Position numbers and translations under genes: made by a program
Notes under the pieces: model-generated
What the model saw: only the letters and a program-made list of their open reading frames with translations
Database searches by the model: none
What the model was told of the DNA's origin: nothing
Shown here: positions 56,966 through 64,000 of the stretch, one piece after another
How the letters are laid out: every line of letters begins with the position of its first letter
Numbering within the stretch: the stretch's first letter is position 1
Source of the DNA: Avibacterium paragallinarum
GTDB lineage: Bacteria; Pseudomonadota; Gammaproteobacteria; Enterobacterales; Pasteurellaceae
Assembly: GCF_900450705.1 (NCBI RefSeq)
Contig: NZ_UGHK01000001.1
Span: forward strand, 310,001-374,000
Length of the DNA: 64,000 nucleotides
Direction: 5' to 3'

Positions 56966-57021
56966 ATAAACTAATAGAAACACTCAAGATAGTGCATAGC
57001 CTCCAAGAAGAGCTGGGGGTA

Positions 57022-57030
57022 AAGTGCGGT
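57022..57030 (+). repeat. DNA uptake signal core upstream of transketolase
   Basis: AAGTGCGGT in the 244-bp gap between sgbE and tkt (56966-57209). The gap has no gene and no convincing terminator; it is where sgbH would be expected. Confidence 0.9.
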
Positions 57031-57209
57031 CGTTTTTGGCGATTATTTTTATACAACGACGATTTTTAAGGAAACGTGGAATATCTTTCATAAGAAACAC
57101 AAAACCTATAAAAAACTAATTAAATTAATTGCTATTTTTTCACAATAAATGGAGTAGAATAGCCCAAATCCCTTTTACATTTGATAACTTTATAATTAGG
57201 AGAACAAAA

Positions 57210-59207
57210 ATGTCGAATCGAAAAGAGTTAGCGAATGCTATTCGTTTTTTAAGTATGGACGCGGTGCAAAAAGCCAAGTCAGGCCACCCTGGTGCACCAA
57301 TGGGAATGGCGGACATTGCGGAAGTGTTGTGGCGTGAGTTTTTAGTGCATAATCCAACCAATCCAAAATGGGCAAACCGCGATAGATTCGTGTTATCAAA
57401 TGGCCATGGTTCAATGTTGATTTACAGCCTTTTACATTTAACAGGCTATGATTTATCCATCGAAGATTTAAAACAATTCCGCCAATTACATTCTAAAACC
57501 CCGGGCCACCCTGAATATGGCTATGCACCGGGTGTGGAAACCACCACGGGGCCATTGGGTCAAGGGATCACCAACGCAGTAGGTATGGCGATTGCGGAGA
57601 AAACTCTCGCGGCACAATTTAATCGCCCAGGCCACGAGGTTATCGACCACTACACTTACGCTTTTTTAGGTGATGGCTGTTTAATGGAAGGAATTTCCCA
57701 CGAAGCTTGCTCATTAGCAGGAACGTTGGGCTTAGGCAAATTAATCGCCTTCTATGACGACAACAATATTTCTATTGATGGTGAAGTGGACGGCTGGTTC
57801 ACCGATAACACCAAAGAGCGTTTTGAAGCCTATAACTGGCAAGTGATCGGGCAAATTGACGGGCATAACCCTGAAGCTATTGCAGAAGCTATTAAACAAG
57901 CGCAAGCGGAAAAAGCGCGTCCAACCTTGATTATTTGTAAAACCACTATCGGCTATGGCTCGCCAAATAAAGCAGGCTCGCACGATAGTCACGGCGCGCC
58001 ATTAGGCGATGAAGAAATCGCATTAACCCGCCAAAATCTCGGTTGGAACTATGCCCCATTTGAAATTCCCGCGGACATTTATAGCCAATGGGACGCAAAA
58101 GAGAAAGGCAAACAAGCAGAAGCGGTGTGGAATGAAAAATGGACAGCATATAGCCAAGCTTATCCAGAATTAAGCGCAGAGCTTGCACGCCGTTTAAGTG
58201 GCGAATTGCCCGCAAACTGGGCGGCAGAAAGTCAAGCGTTTATTGAAAAATTACAAGCCAACCCTGCGAGCATTGCAAGCCGTAAAGCATCACAAAATGC
58301 CATTGAAGCCTATGCACCGTTACTCCCTGAATTTTTAGGTGGTTCGGCAGACTTAGCGGGGTCAAACTTAACCTTATGGTCAGGCTCACGCCCTATTCGT
58401 GCCACAGAAAATCAAGATGGTAACTACATCAACTACGGCGTGCGTGAGTTCGGAATGTCAGCCATTATGAACGGTATCGCACTCCACGGCGGCTTCATTC
58501 CTTATGGTGCAACCTTCTTAATGTTTATGGAATATGCCCATAATGCAGTGAGAATGGCAGCCTTAATGAAACAACGTGTGCTTTTTGTGTACACCCACGA
58601 TTCTATCGGCTTAGGTGAAGACGGCCCAACCCACCAACCTGTGGAACAAACCGCTTCTTTACGTTTAATTCCGAACCTAGAAACTTGGCGTCCGTGTGAC
58701 CAAGTGGAATCTGCCATTGCGTGGAAAGCAGCGATTGAGCGTAAAGATGGCCCAAGTGCGATGATTTTCAGTCGTCAAAATCTTACTCAAATGGACAGAA
58801 CGCCTGCGCAATTGGCTGATGTGGCGTGCGGTGGTTATATCTTAACCGATAGCGAAGGCACACCTGATTTAATCTTTATTGCGACAGGTTCTGAAGTGGA
58901 ATTAGTGGTGAAAGCGGCGGAGCAACTTCGTCAAGAAGGCAAAAAAATCCGTGTGGTATCAATGCCTTCCACTAACGTGTTCGATAAGCAAGATGAAGCC
59001 TATCGCGAAAGCGTATTGCCAAGCAGCGTAACCAAACGTGTTGCAGTTGAAGCGGGCATTAGCGAGTTCTGGTACAAATACGTTGGCTTCGGCGGACGCA
59101 TTGTGGGAATGAACACCTTTGGTGAATCCGCCCCAGCAGGTGAATTATTCAAACTCTTCGGCTTCACCGTAGAAAACGTAGTGGCTAAAGCGAAAGAAAT
59201 TTTATAA
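57210..59207 (+). CDS. tkt: Transketolase
   Basis: A thiamine-diphosphate enzyme of the pentose phosphate pathway that uses D-xylulose 5-phosphate as ketol donor. 665 residues from the ATG at 57210, which follows TTAGGAGAA; the upstream in-frame ATG at 57129 has no ribosome site. Landmarks are [18 protein letters not shown], the TPP motif [33 protein letters not shown], the catalytic-glutamate region [18 protein letters not shown] and [20 protein letters not shown]. Adjacent to the yia operon, whose end product it consumes. Confidence 0.97.
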   Translation: MSNRKELANAIRFLSMDAVQKAKSGHPGAPMGMADIAEVLWREFLVHNPTNPKWANRDRFVLSNGHGSMLIYSLLHLTGYDLSIEDLKQFRQLHSKTPGHPEYGYAPGVETTTGPLGQGITNAVGMAIAEKTLAAQFNRPGHEVIDHYTYAFLGDGCLMEGISHEACSLAGTLGLGKLIAFYDDNNISIDGEVDGWFTDNTKERFEAYNWQVIGQIDGHNPEAIAEAIKQAQAEKARPTLIICKTTIGYGSPNKAGSHDSHGAPLGDEEIALTRQNLGWNYAPFEIPADIYSQWDAKEKGKQAEAVWNEKWTAYSQAYPELSAELARRLSGELPANWAAESQAFIEKLQANPASIASRKASQNAIEAYAPLLPEFLGGSADLAGSNLTLWSGSRPIRATENQDGNYINYGVREFGMSAIMNGIALHGGFIPYGATFLMFMEYAHNAVRMAALMKQRVLFVYTHDSIGLGEDGPTHQPVEQTASLRLIPNLETWRPCDQVESAIAWKAAIERKDGPSAMIFSRQNLTQMDRTPAQLADVACGGYILTDSEGTPDLIFIATGSEVELVVKAAEQLRQEGKKIRVVSMPSTNVFDKQDEAYRESVLPSSVTKRVAVEAGISEFWYKYVGFGGRIVGMNTFGESAPAGELFKLFGFTVENVVAKAKEIL

Positions 59208-59230
59208 TTACTACTTATCCTAAACAATCA

Positions 59231-59296
59231 TAGGCACTTTGTTCAGAAAGGATTTTGCGGACTCCGATCTTCTTGATGAACTAGTGCCTAAGTTTT
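59231..59296 (+). terminator. Long stem-loop after transketolase
   Basis: TAGGCACT (59231-59238) pairs with AGTGCCTA (59283-59290), and GTTCA (59241-59245) with TGAAC (59277-59281), closing a 31-base loop; AGTTTTT follows. The remainder of the 59208-59455 gap is strongly AT-rich and presumably carries the ftsE promoter. Confidence 0.6.
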
Positions 59297-59455
59297 TCGC
59301 CAAATCAATCAAAACCTGTAATCAATATATTCACCTTAATAAGACAAAAATCGCCTTCTTCTTTTTAATTATAATAATCAGATAAATTTTATTGCTTAGA
59401 GAATAATAATATTAGATATAATTATGATGTTAATATAAAAAATGAGATTGTATAA

Positions 59456-60106
59456 ATGATACGCTTTGACAATATCAGTAAAGCTTATTTAGGTGGGAAA
59501 CAAGCTTTACAAGGAATCAGTTTTCATCTTCCCGTAGGAAGTATGACTTATTTATTAGGTCATTCTGGTGCCGGGAAAAGCACATTATTAAAATTAATTA
59601 TGGGAGCTGAACGAGCTAATGGCGGACAAATTTGGTTCAATGGTTATAATATTACGCGTTTATCCACACACGAACTACCTTTCTTACGAAGACAAATTGG
59701 TATGGTACATCAAGACTATCAATTATTAACAGATCGCTCAGTGGTCGATAATGTTACACTCCCCTTAATCATCTCTGGGTTCAGACCTAAAGAGGCGTTA
59801 TCGCGTGCTTTAGCAGCTCTGGACCGTGTAGGATTACGCGAAAAAGCAAATTATTTACCAGTACATTTATCCGGAGGAGAGCAACAAGGCGTAGCTATCG
59901 CACGTGCAATAGTACATAAACCTCTATTATTACTTGCCGACGAACCAACCGGAAATTTAGATAATATAATCTCTAGGAATATTTTTAATCTCTTTGAAGA
60001 ATTTAATCACTTAGGAATGACAGTACTCATCGCAACTCACGATACCAACATTATCCATCAAAAACCAAAACCTTGTTTAGTTCTAGAACAAGGCTATTTA
60101 CGTTGA
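59456..60106 (+). CDS. ftsE: Cell-division ABC ATPase FtsE
   Basis: The cytoplasmic ATPase of FtsEX, which controls periplasmic murein hydrolysis at the septum. 216 residues: Walker A LLGHSGAGKST (about 34-43), Q-loop VHQDYQL, signature LSGGEQQ at 138-144, Walker B LLLLADEP (Asp162, Glu163) and H-loop ATHD. The signature is followed by Gly145, where FtsE and most ABC ATPases have Arg or a similar residue (LSGGEQQR). ftsX follows after 10 bp. ftsY, usually directly upstream, is absent. Confidence 0.93.
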   Translation: MIRFDNISKAYLGGKQALQGISFHLPVGSMTYLLGHSGAGKSTLLKLIMGAERANGGQIWFNGYNITRLSTHELPFLRRQIGMVHQDYQLLTDRSVVDNVTLPLIISGFRPKEALSRALAALDRVGLREKANYLPVHLSGGEQQGVAIARAIVHKPLLLLADEPTGNLDNIISRNIFNLFEEFNHLGMTVLIATHDTNIIHQKPKPCLVLEQGYLR

Positions 60107-60116
60107 GGAAACATCA

Positions 60117-61031
60117 ATGCATTCTCGTTCTATAACTCGCTCTTGGACAAGACAAACCTGCTATCTATTAAAAATGGTGCTTAAAGATTTAATTAAAAAA
60201 AAATACGCCACATTATTTACGGTATTAGCTATTGCTTCATCCTTGACTTTACCTTCTGTGAGTTACTTACTATGGAAAAATATTTATTTAGCTAAAATAC
60301 AATTTTATCCCAAAACTGAACTGACTATTTATTTACACAAAAATCTTTCTGAATCAGATTCTCACTTAATTGTTGATAAAATTCGTAAGCAAGAAGGTAT
60401 AGAAGACCTAAAATATATTTCTAGACAAGAAAGTTTAGAGGAATTCAAACATTGGTCAGGTTTTGGAGAACATTTAGATATTTTAGATGGCAACCCACTA
60501 CCAGCCATAATTATTATTAAACTAGCAGACACCTATAATGAAAGAGAAAAAATCAATGAACTACAAAAACAATTAATCAAAATAAAAGGAATAGAAGACA
60601 TTCAATTAGATAATAATACATTAGAAAAACTTACCGCTCTTTCTTGGCTAGTCGCACATATTGCCTTAATTTGTACAATTTTAATGATCATTTCCGTATG
60701 TTTAGTTATTGGTAACAGCATACGTTCAGATGTATATAGTCAGAGATATAGTATTGATATAATGAAATTACTCGGAGCTACAGAGCAATTTATCATCCAA
60801 CCTTTCATTTACACAGGTATAATTTACGCTGTACTTGGAGGATTTATCGCCTCCATCTTTAGTGCCGTAATTACCAACTATCTTGCAAATTCAATACAAT
60901 ATATCACAACTATTTTTTCTGTAAATTTTGAGTTACAGGGTATAGAATTCAGCGAATTATTGTGCCTACTTATAATATGTACTTTCATCGGTTATATTTC
61001 TGCGTGGTTTTCTGCCAAAAAATATAGCTAA
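60117..61031 (+). CDS. ftsX: Cell-division membrane protein FtsX
   Basis: The inner-membrane partner of FtsE. 304 residues with four membrane segments: about 36-54, 180-203, 235-260 and 275-298. The large periplasmic domain between the first two (TELTIYLHKNLSESD, YISRQESLEEFKHWSGFGEHLDIL) is the part that contacts murein-hydrolase activators such as EnvC. The C-terminal FtsX/MacB permease core is recognisable in GNSIRSDVYSQRYSIDIMKLLGATEQFI. A GAGGAA ribosome site precedes the ATG. AT-rich, like ftsE. Confidence 0.92.
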   Translation: MHSRSITRSWTRQTCYLLKMVLKDLIKKKYATLFTVLAIASSLTLPSVSYLLWKNIYLAKIQFYPKTELTIYLHKNLSESDSHLIVDKIRKQEGIEDLKYISRQESLEEFKHWSGFGEHLDILDGNPLPAIIIIKLADTYNEREKINELQKQLIKIKGIEDIQLDNNTLEKLTALSWLVAHIALICTILMIISVCLVIGNSIRSDVYSQRYSIDIMKLLGATEQFIIQPFIYTGIIYAVLGGFIASIFSAVITNYLANSIQYITTIFSVNFELQGIEFSELLCLLIICTFIGYISAWFSAKKYS

Positions 61032-61062
61032 GACTAAACTTATAAAATTACTTATACCTTCA

Positions 61063-61365
61063 TCACAATAATGCCATTAGGACATTCGGAATAATTCTAG
61101 GAGAAATAATCAATATTTGTTTATGCCGATTGAGTTCGCCTTTTTCAAGAACAATGTGGCTTTTCGGTACTTTAAAAATTTTGCTTAGGAATTTGAGCAA
61201 GTGTGCGTTAGCCTTTCCATCAATTGGCGGAGCGGTGATGGTGATTTTTAGCTCGCTATCGTGCAGCCCAACCAACTGATCTTTGCTAGCTTTCGGTTGC
61301 AGTATAATCCTCAACCGAAGCCCTTGTGGGGTTTGTTCAACAGCCTTCATTAGGCAAATTGCCAT
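61063..61365 (-). CDS. yggU: YggU/DUF167 family protein
   Basis: A 100-residue small cytoplasmic protein of unknown function. Family motifs are [40 protein letters not shown] and [21 protein letters not shown]. The ATG overlaps the end of yggT by 16 bases, so the two are translated together; the yggT-yggU order is widely conserved next to yggS/proC in other genera, but those genes are not in this window. Confidence 0.9.
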   Translation of the reverse strand: MAICLMKAVEQTPQGLRLRIILQPKASKDQLVGLHDSELKITITAPPIDGKANAHLLKFLSKIFKVPKSHIVLEKGELNRHKQILIISPRIIPNVLMALL

Positions 61366-61913
61366 AAAATTGGGGCGATGTCATACATTACTCGATTACC
61401 GTAAAACAGGATAAACGCTAAAAGCATTGGGGAAAAATCAATCATTCCTGTGTTAGGCAAAATGCGGCGAATTGGGTTGAGCAGTGGCTCAGTAAGCTGA
61501 TAAAGCGTGTATTGTAAAGGGTTTTGTCCGCGATTAAACCAGCTTAAAATGGCTTGGATAAACAGCACATAGATAATAGTTTCGCCTAAGGTTCTCAAAC
61601 TGTGTAGCAATCCGATAAAAACATAAGTCAGTGGGGCGGCGGCGATTTGTTCTGAGCCGAGCAAGCTGATTAATGGATATTTTGCCGTGCCAAGTAGGAT
61701 ACAAAGGACAAGGGCAGCGGTGTTAATGCCCTTGAAAGTAGGCAACATTTTTTGCATTGGAGCAAGGATCGGCTGAGTAAATTTGACAATACTCTGTGAA
61801 AGCGGGTTGTAAAAATCTACGCGGCTAAACTGAAACCACGCACGCAAAATTACGACAAAACTGTACACATTAATCAGAGTGTACAACAAAAATTGAAGGG
61901 AATTTAAGCCCAT
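61350..61913 (-). CDS. yggT: YggT family membrane protein
   Basis: A 187-residue inner-membrane protein built of two YGGT repeats, each a hydrophobic hairpin: [47 protein letters not shown] and [41 protein letters not shown]. Suggested roles are in osmotic tolerance and membrane organisation; the function is not settled. The start at 61913 is set by AAGGAGAA; the in-frame extension to 61982 overlaps corA and is rejected. Confidence 0.92.
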   Translation of the reverse strand: MGLNSLQFLLYTLINVYSFVVILRAWFQFSRVDFYNPLSQSIVKFTQPILAPMQKMLPTFKGINTAALVLCILLGTAKYPLISLLGSEQIAAAPLTYVFIGLLHSLRTLGETIIYVLFIQAILSWFNRGQNPLQYTLYQLTEPLLNPIRRILPNTGMIDFSPMLLAFILFYGNRVMYDIAPILWQFA

Positions 61914-61929
61914 TGTGTTCTCCTTAAAA

Positions 61930-62877
61930 CTATAACCAGCCTTTGCGTTTAAAATAAATATAAGGCGTGAGAGCGGCGACAATCATTAAGCCAATCGCCA
62001 TTGGGTAGCCATATTTTAAATGCAATTCTGGCATAAACTCAAAGTTCATTCCATAGGTAGAGGCAACCAGCGTAGCTGGCAGGAACATTACCGACACCAC
62101 CGAGAAGAACTTCATAATTTTATTCTGTTCGATATTAATATAACCCATCGCCGCTTGCATTAAGAAATTCACCTTTTGGAATAGGGATTCATTGTGCGGT
62201 TGGAGGGATTCAATATCGCGTAAAATATCCCGTGCTTGCTCTAATTGGTTGGTTGGCAAGCGGGTTTTTCGCACTAAAAAGCTCAACGCACGCTGAGTAT
62301 CCATCAAACATAAACGCACTTTGGAGCTGGCATCTTCTTGCTCTGTGAGCGTGGCGAGGGCTTCGTCAAAAGCTTCCCCTTGCTTACCTTCTAAAATAAC
62401 GTGACTTAATTTTTCCAAATCCGCATAAACATTTTCGATTACATCTGCTAATTGCTCGATTTTAGTTTCAAATAAATCTAATAGCACTTCATAGGCGTTA
62501 CATTCCACCAATCGTTGGCTACGCGAACGCATTCGATAAAGGCGGAATGCAGGCAATTCACGATCACGCAGGGTGAATAAACGCCCATCACGCAAAGTAA
62601 ACGCCACACTGGCAATATCAGCATAATCATTTTCATCTTCACAATAAAAAAAAGAGTGCAGATGCAAGCCATCTTCATCTTCGAAAAAACGTGCAGATGC
62701 TTCAATATCTTCCAGTTCAAGAAATGATGCTAAACTCTGCCCGAGTCCCTGCTGCAACATTTCACGTTCTTCACTTGAAGGTTCTAATAAATCAATCCAA
62801 ATAGCGGCATTGAGATTTTCATCGCCGTCATCAAGCCGAATTAAACGTGCTTTCTCTAATGCAAAAGCATTAATCAT
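61930..62877 (-). CDS. corA: Magnesium/cobalt transporter CorA
   Basis: A pentameric Mg2+ channel of the inner membrane. 315 residues: a large N-terminal cytoplasmic domain, a long stalk helix (about 210-275) and two C-terminal transmembrane helices (about 255-280 and 292-310) with the signature [11 protein letters not shown] between them. The C-terminal basic tail (YFKRKGWL) is typical. First gene of corA-yggT-yggU, with 16 bp to yggT. Confidence 0.95.
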   Translation of the reverse strand: MINAFALEKARLIRLDDGDENLNAAIWIDLLEPSSEEREMLQQGLGQSLASFLELEDIEASARFFEDEDGLHLHSFFYCEDENDYADIASVAFTLRDGRLFTLRDRELPAFRLYRMRSRSQRLVECNAYEVLLDLFETKIEQLADVIENVYADLEKLSHVILEGKQGEAFDEALATLTEQEDASSKVRLCLMDTQRALSFLVRKTRLPTNQLEQARDILRDIESLQPHNESLFQKVNFLMQAAMGYINIEQNKIMKFFSVVSVMFLPATLVASTYGMNFEFMPELHLKYGYPMAIGLMIVAALTPYIYFKRKGWL

Positions 62878-63345
62878 TTTGTCATACTCCTTGGGGGATT
62901 ATGAACAAACCCGATGAACAAAAGAAAACTAAATAATCGATATAAAAGTGCGGTGTAAATTTTGATTATTTAATTAAAGATACCTAATATTGGTAATGAA
63001 ACTTACCTGCGAAATCCCGCCGATAAGTTGAGGACGAGATTTATATTAAAGATATTGGTATCGACTATGACTGTCCAAAGTGTGTGTCCTCTTGTTGCTA
63101 AATCGTGCGGAATGTTACGCTTCAATCGCTTATTCGTCAAGGGGATAGATAATAAAAACAGAAAGAAAAAGACGAGATAAAATGCGGTATTATATAGAGA
63201 AAGAATATAAAACTAATTATTCCCTCAAGTGGCAAGATGAGCAAATTACTGACTAAGTAGAACCAGATGTATGCCTTATATAAGCTCTACTACTTACTTC
63301 TGCTCTTCTATCTAGGCAAACTCAATCTTATCATTAAATTTTCGT
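62878..63345. other. Gene-free 468-bp stretch between corA and the tRNA terminator
   Basis: No open frame of credible length or codon pattern was found on either strand. There is one uptake signal (near 62946-62955) and probably the corA promoter. A segment around 63000-63130 is more GC-rich than its surroundings and might be a remnant or a small RNA, but nothing recognisable was seen. Confidence 0.5.
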
Positions 63346-63372
63346 AAAAAAACCGCTGATTTTCATCAGCGG
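63346..63372 (-). terminator. Terminator of the tRNA transcript
   Basis: Perfect 7-bp arms CCGCTGA and TCAGCGG followed on the minus strand by seven T, ten bases beyond the tRNA-Asn CCA end. Confidence 0.9.
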
Positions 63373-63381
63373 CCTAAAATT

Positions 63382-63457
63382 TGGCTCCTCCTGCTGGACT
63401 TGAACCAGCGACATATGGATTAACAGTCCACCGTTCTACCGACTGAACTAAGGAGGA
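63382..63457 (-). tRNA. tRNA-Asn(GTT)
   Basis: 76 nt with an encoded CCA. The acceptor stem TCCTCCT pairs with AGGAGGA, the anticodon loop CTGTTAA gives GTT, and the T loop is GGTTCAAGTCC. It lies 4 bp downstream of tRNA-Phe on the same strand. Confidence 0.97.
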
Positions 63458-63461
63458 GTAG

Positions 63462-63537
63462 TGGTGCCTCGAGGCGGAATCGAACCACCGACACGGGGAT
63501 TTTCAATCCCCTGCTCTACCGACTGAGCTATCGAGGC
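63462..63537 (-). tRNA. tRNA-Phe(GAA)
   Basis: 76 nt with an encoded CCA. The acceptor stem GCCTCGA pairs with TCGAGGC, the anticodon loop TTGAAAA gives GAA, and the T loop is GGTTCGATTCC. Transcribed with tRNA-Asn, probably from the gap after mltC. Confidence 0.97.
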
Positions 63538-63693
63538 AACTCATCAGTGGTGCGTATTAAACGATTTTTCCCGTTTTAAGTCAATCATTAATTTCAACTT
63601 TTTTGCATTTTTTTATTCGTTTGAATATTTAACATTCGAAACGCGTAGAAATAAAACAAAAATCGCCTAAAAAACACAACCGCCGAAAAAAAG

Positions 63694-64000
63694 CTAACGT
63701 CTTACACGATAACTTTTTTGTGCTTTATCCACTTTGATCAGATAATTTCTTGCCTGTGCCGATGGGTGTGATGTGGTTAAAATACGGTACACTTGCTCAG
63801 GATATAAGCGGTTGATTTGGGCAATCGCCCTCTCTTTATCTTCGTGGAAAACTCGCAATACCGCACCCGCCCCACTGTTATAGGCTGAAATCATTGCAAA
63901 ACGTTTTGAGGTTGGGTTGGTAATGCCATCTAAATATTTATTTTGTAACAGCCATAAATATGAAGCTCCTGCATCAATATTTTTTTCAGGATCAAATAAA
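63694..64000 (-). CDS. mltC: Membrane-bound lytic murein transglycosylase C, 3' part
   Basis: The reading frame continues past the right edge, so only the last 102 residues are visible. They carry the lysozyme-like SLT-domain features of Mlt[46 protein letters not shown] and [24 protein letters not shown] at the C-terminus. The enzyme cleaves peptidoglycan at the inner face of the outer membrane. The tRNA genes follow downstream on the same strand. Confidence 0.92.
   Translation of the reverse strand, partial: LFDPEKNIDAGASYLWLLQNKYLDGITNPTSKRFAMISAYNSGAGAVLRVFHEDKERAIAQINRLYPEQVYRILTTSHPSAQARNYLIKVDKAQKSYRVRR

Overview
The window is chromosomal DNA of a member of the Pasteurellaceae. The evidence is the uptake signal core AAGTGCGGT (or ACCGCACTT), of which roughly 25-30 copies can be seen by eye, together with gene clusters in Haemophilus/Pasteurella order (gpsA-cysE-HI0607-like, ilvC/ilvY/rarD, yiaJ-yiaKLMNO-lyxK-sgbUE-tkt, dat/ddc, xylF, comM). 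An intact hemC-hemD-hemX-hemY cluster argues against H. influenzae itself, which lacks haem biosynthesis. A relative with Hin-type uptake signals (Aggregatibacter, Avibacterium, Pasteurella, other Haemophilus) fits better. The species cannot be fixed from sequence alone.

Layout. 1-18.4 kb is housekeeping: an RpiR regulator cut by the edge, fba-pgk, RNase I, a YfhL ferredoxin, a TrmH-family methyltransferase, pssA, a DMT exporter, a nitroreductase, a Dcu carrier, rhodanese-secB-gpsA-cysE-shikimate-dehydrogenase-like, an EptA-type phosphoethanolamine transferase, a CueR-like regulator, an internally deleted bcr, and rsuA. 18.5-33.1 kb is an insertion-rich zone. It has two near-identical 1420-bp IS3-family copies, two IS1016-type (IS1595 family) copies and one IS110-family gene. 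Here maeB and a sodium:solute symporter are truncated at the two ends of one IS3 copy. The ilvC-ilvY regulatory gap has grown to 1.5 kb. xylF has lost its xylGH neighbours and is cut off from a probable CRP site. 33.1-49.3 kb is again conserved: comM with a competence-type CRP-S site, dat-ddc (diaminobutyrate to 1,3-diaminopropane), a yhbP pseudogene, hemCDXY divergent from cyaA, narP ending in a G12 tract, and ychJ-yihY-dtd. 49.3-59.2 kb is the yia carbohydrate-acid operon with its IclR regulator, a complete TRAP transporter, L-xylulose kinase and two pentose-phosphate epimerases, followed by transketolase. The decarboxylase SgbH expected between sgbE and tkt is absent. 59.4-64 kb holds ftsE-ftsX, corA-yggT-yggU, tRNA-Phe and tRNA-Asn, and the 3' part of mltC.

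How genes work together. The yia operon would import a sugar acid (2,3-diketogulonate type), reduce it (DlgD), phosphorylate it (LyxK) and, after a decarboxylation not encoded here, epimerise it to D-xylulose 5-phosphate, which the adjacent transketolase consumes. CyaA makes the cAMP for CRP, and candidate CRP sites lie upstream of maeB, the yia operon, xylF and (Sxy-dependent type) comM. Several genes look recently broken: maeB, the symporter, yhbP, and bcr by a 39-residue in-frame loss. No CRISPR array, prophage, toxin-antitoxin pair or defence island was seen. The most unusual items are the G12 tract inside narP, the internal bcr deletion, the IS-bounded breakpoints and a 47-residue membrane protein between the symporter and a cytoplasmic sulfatase.
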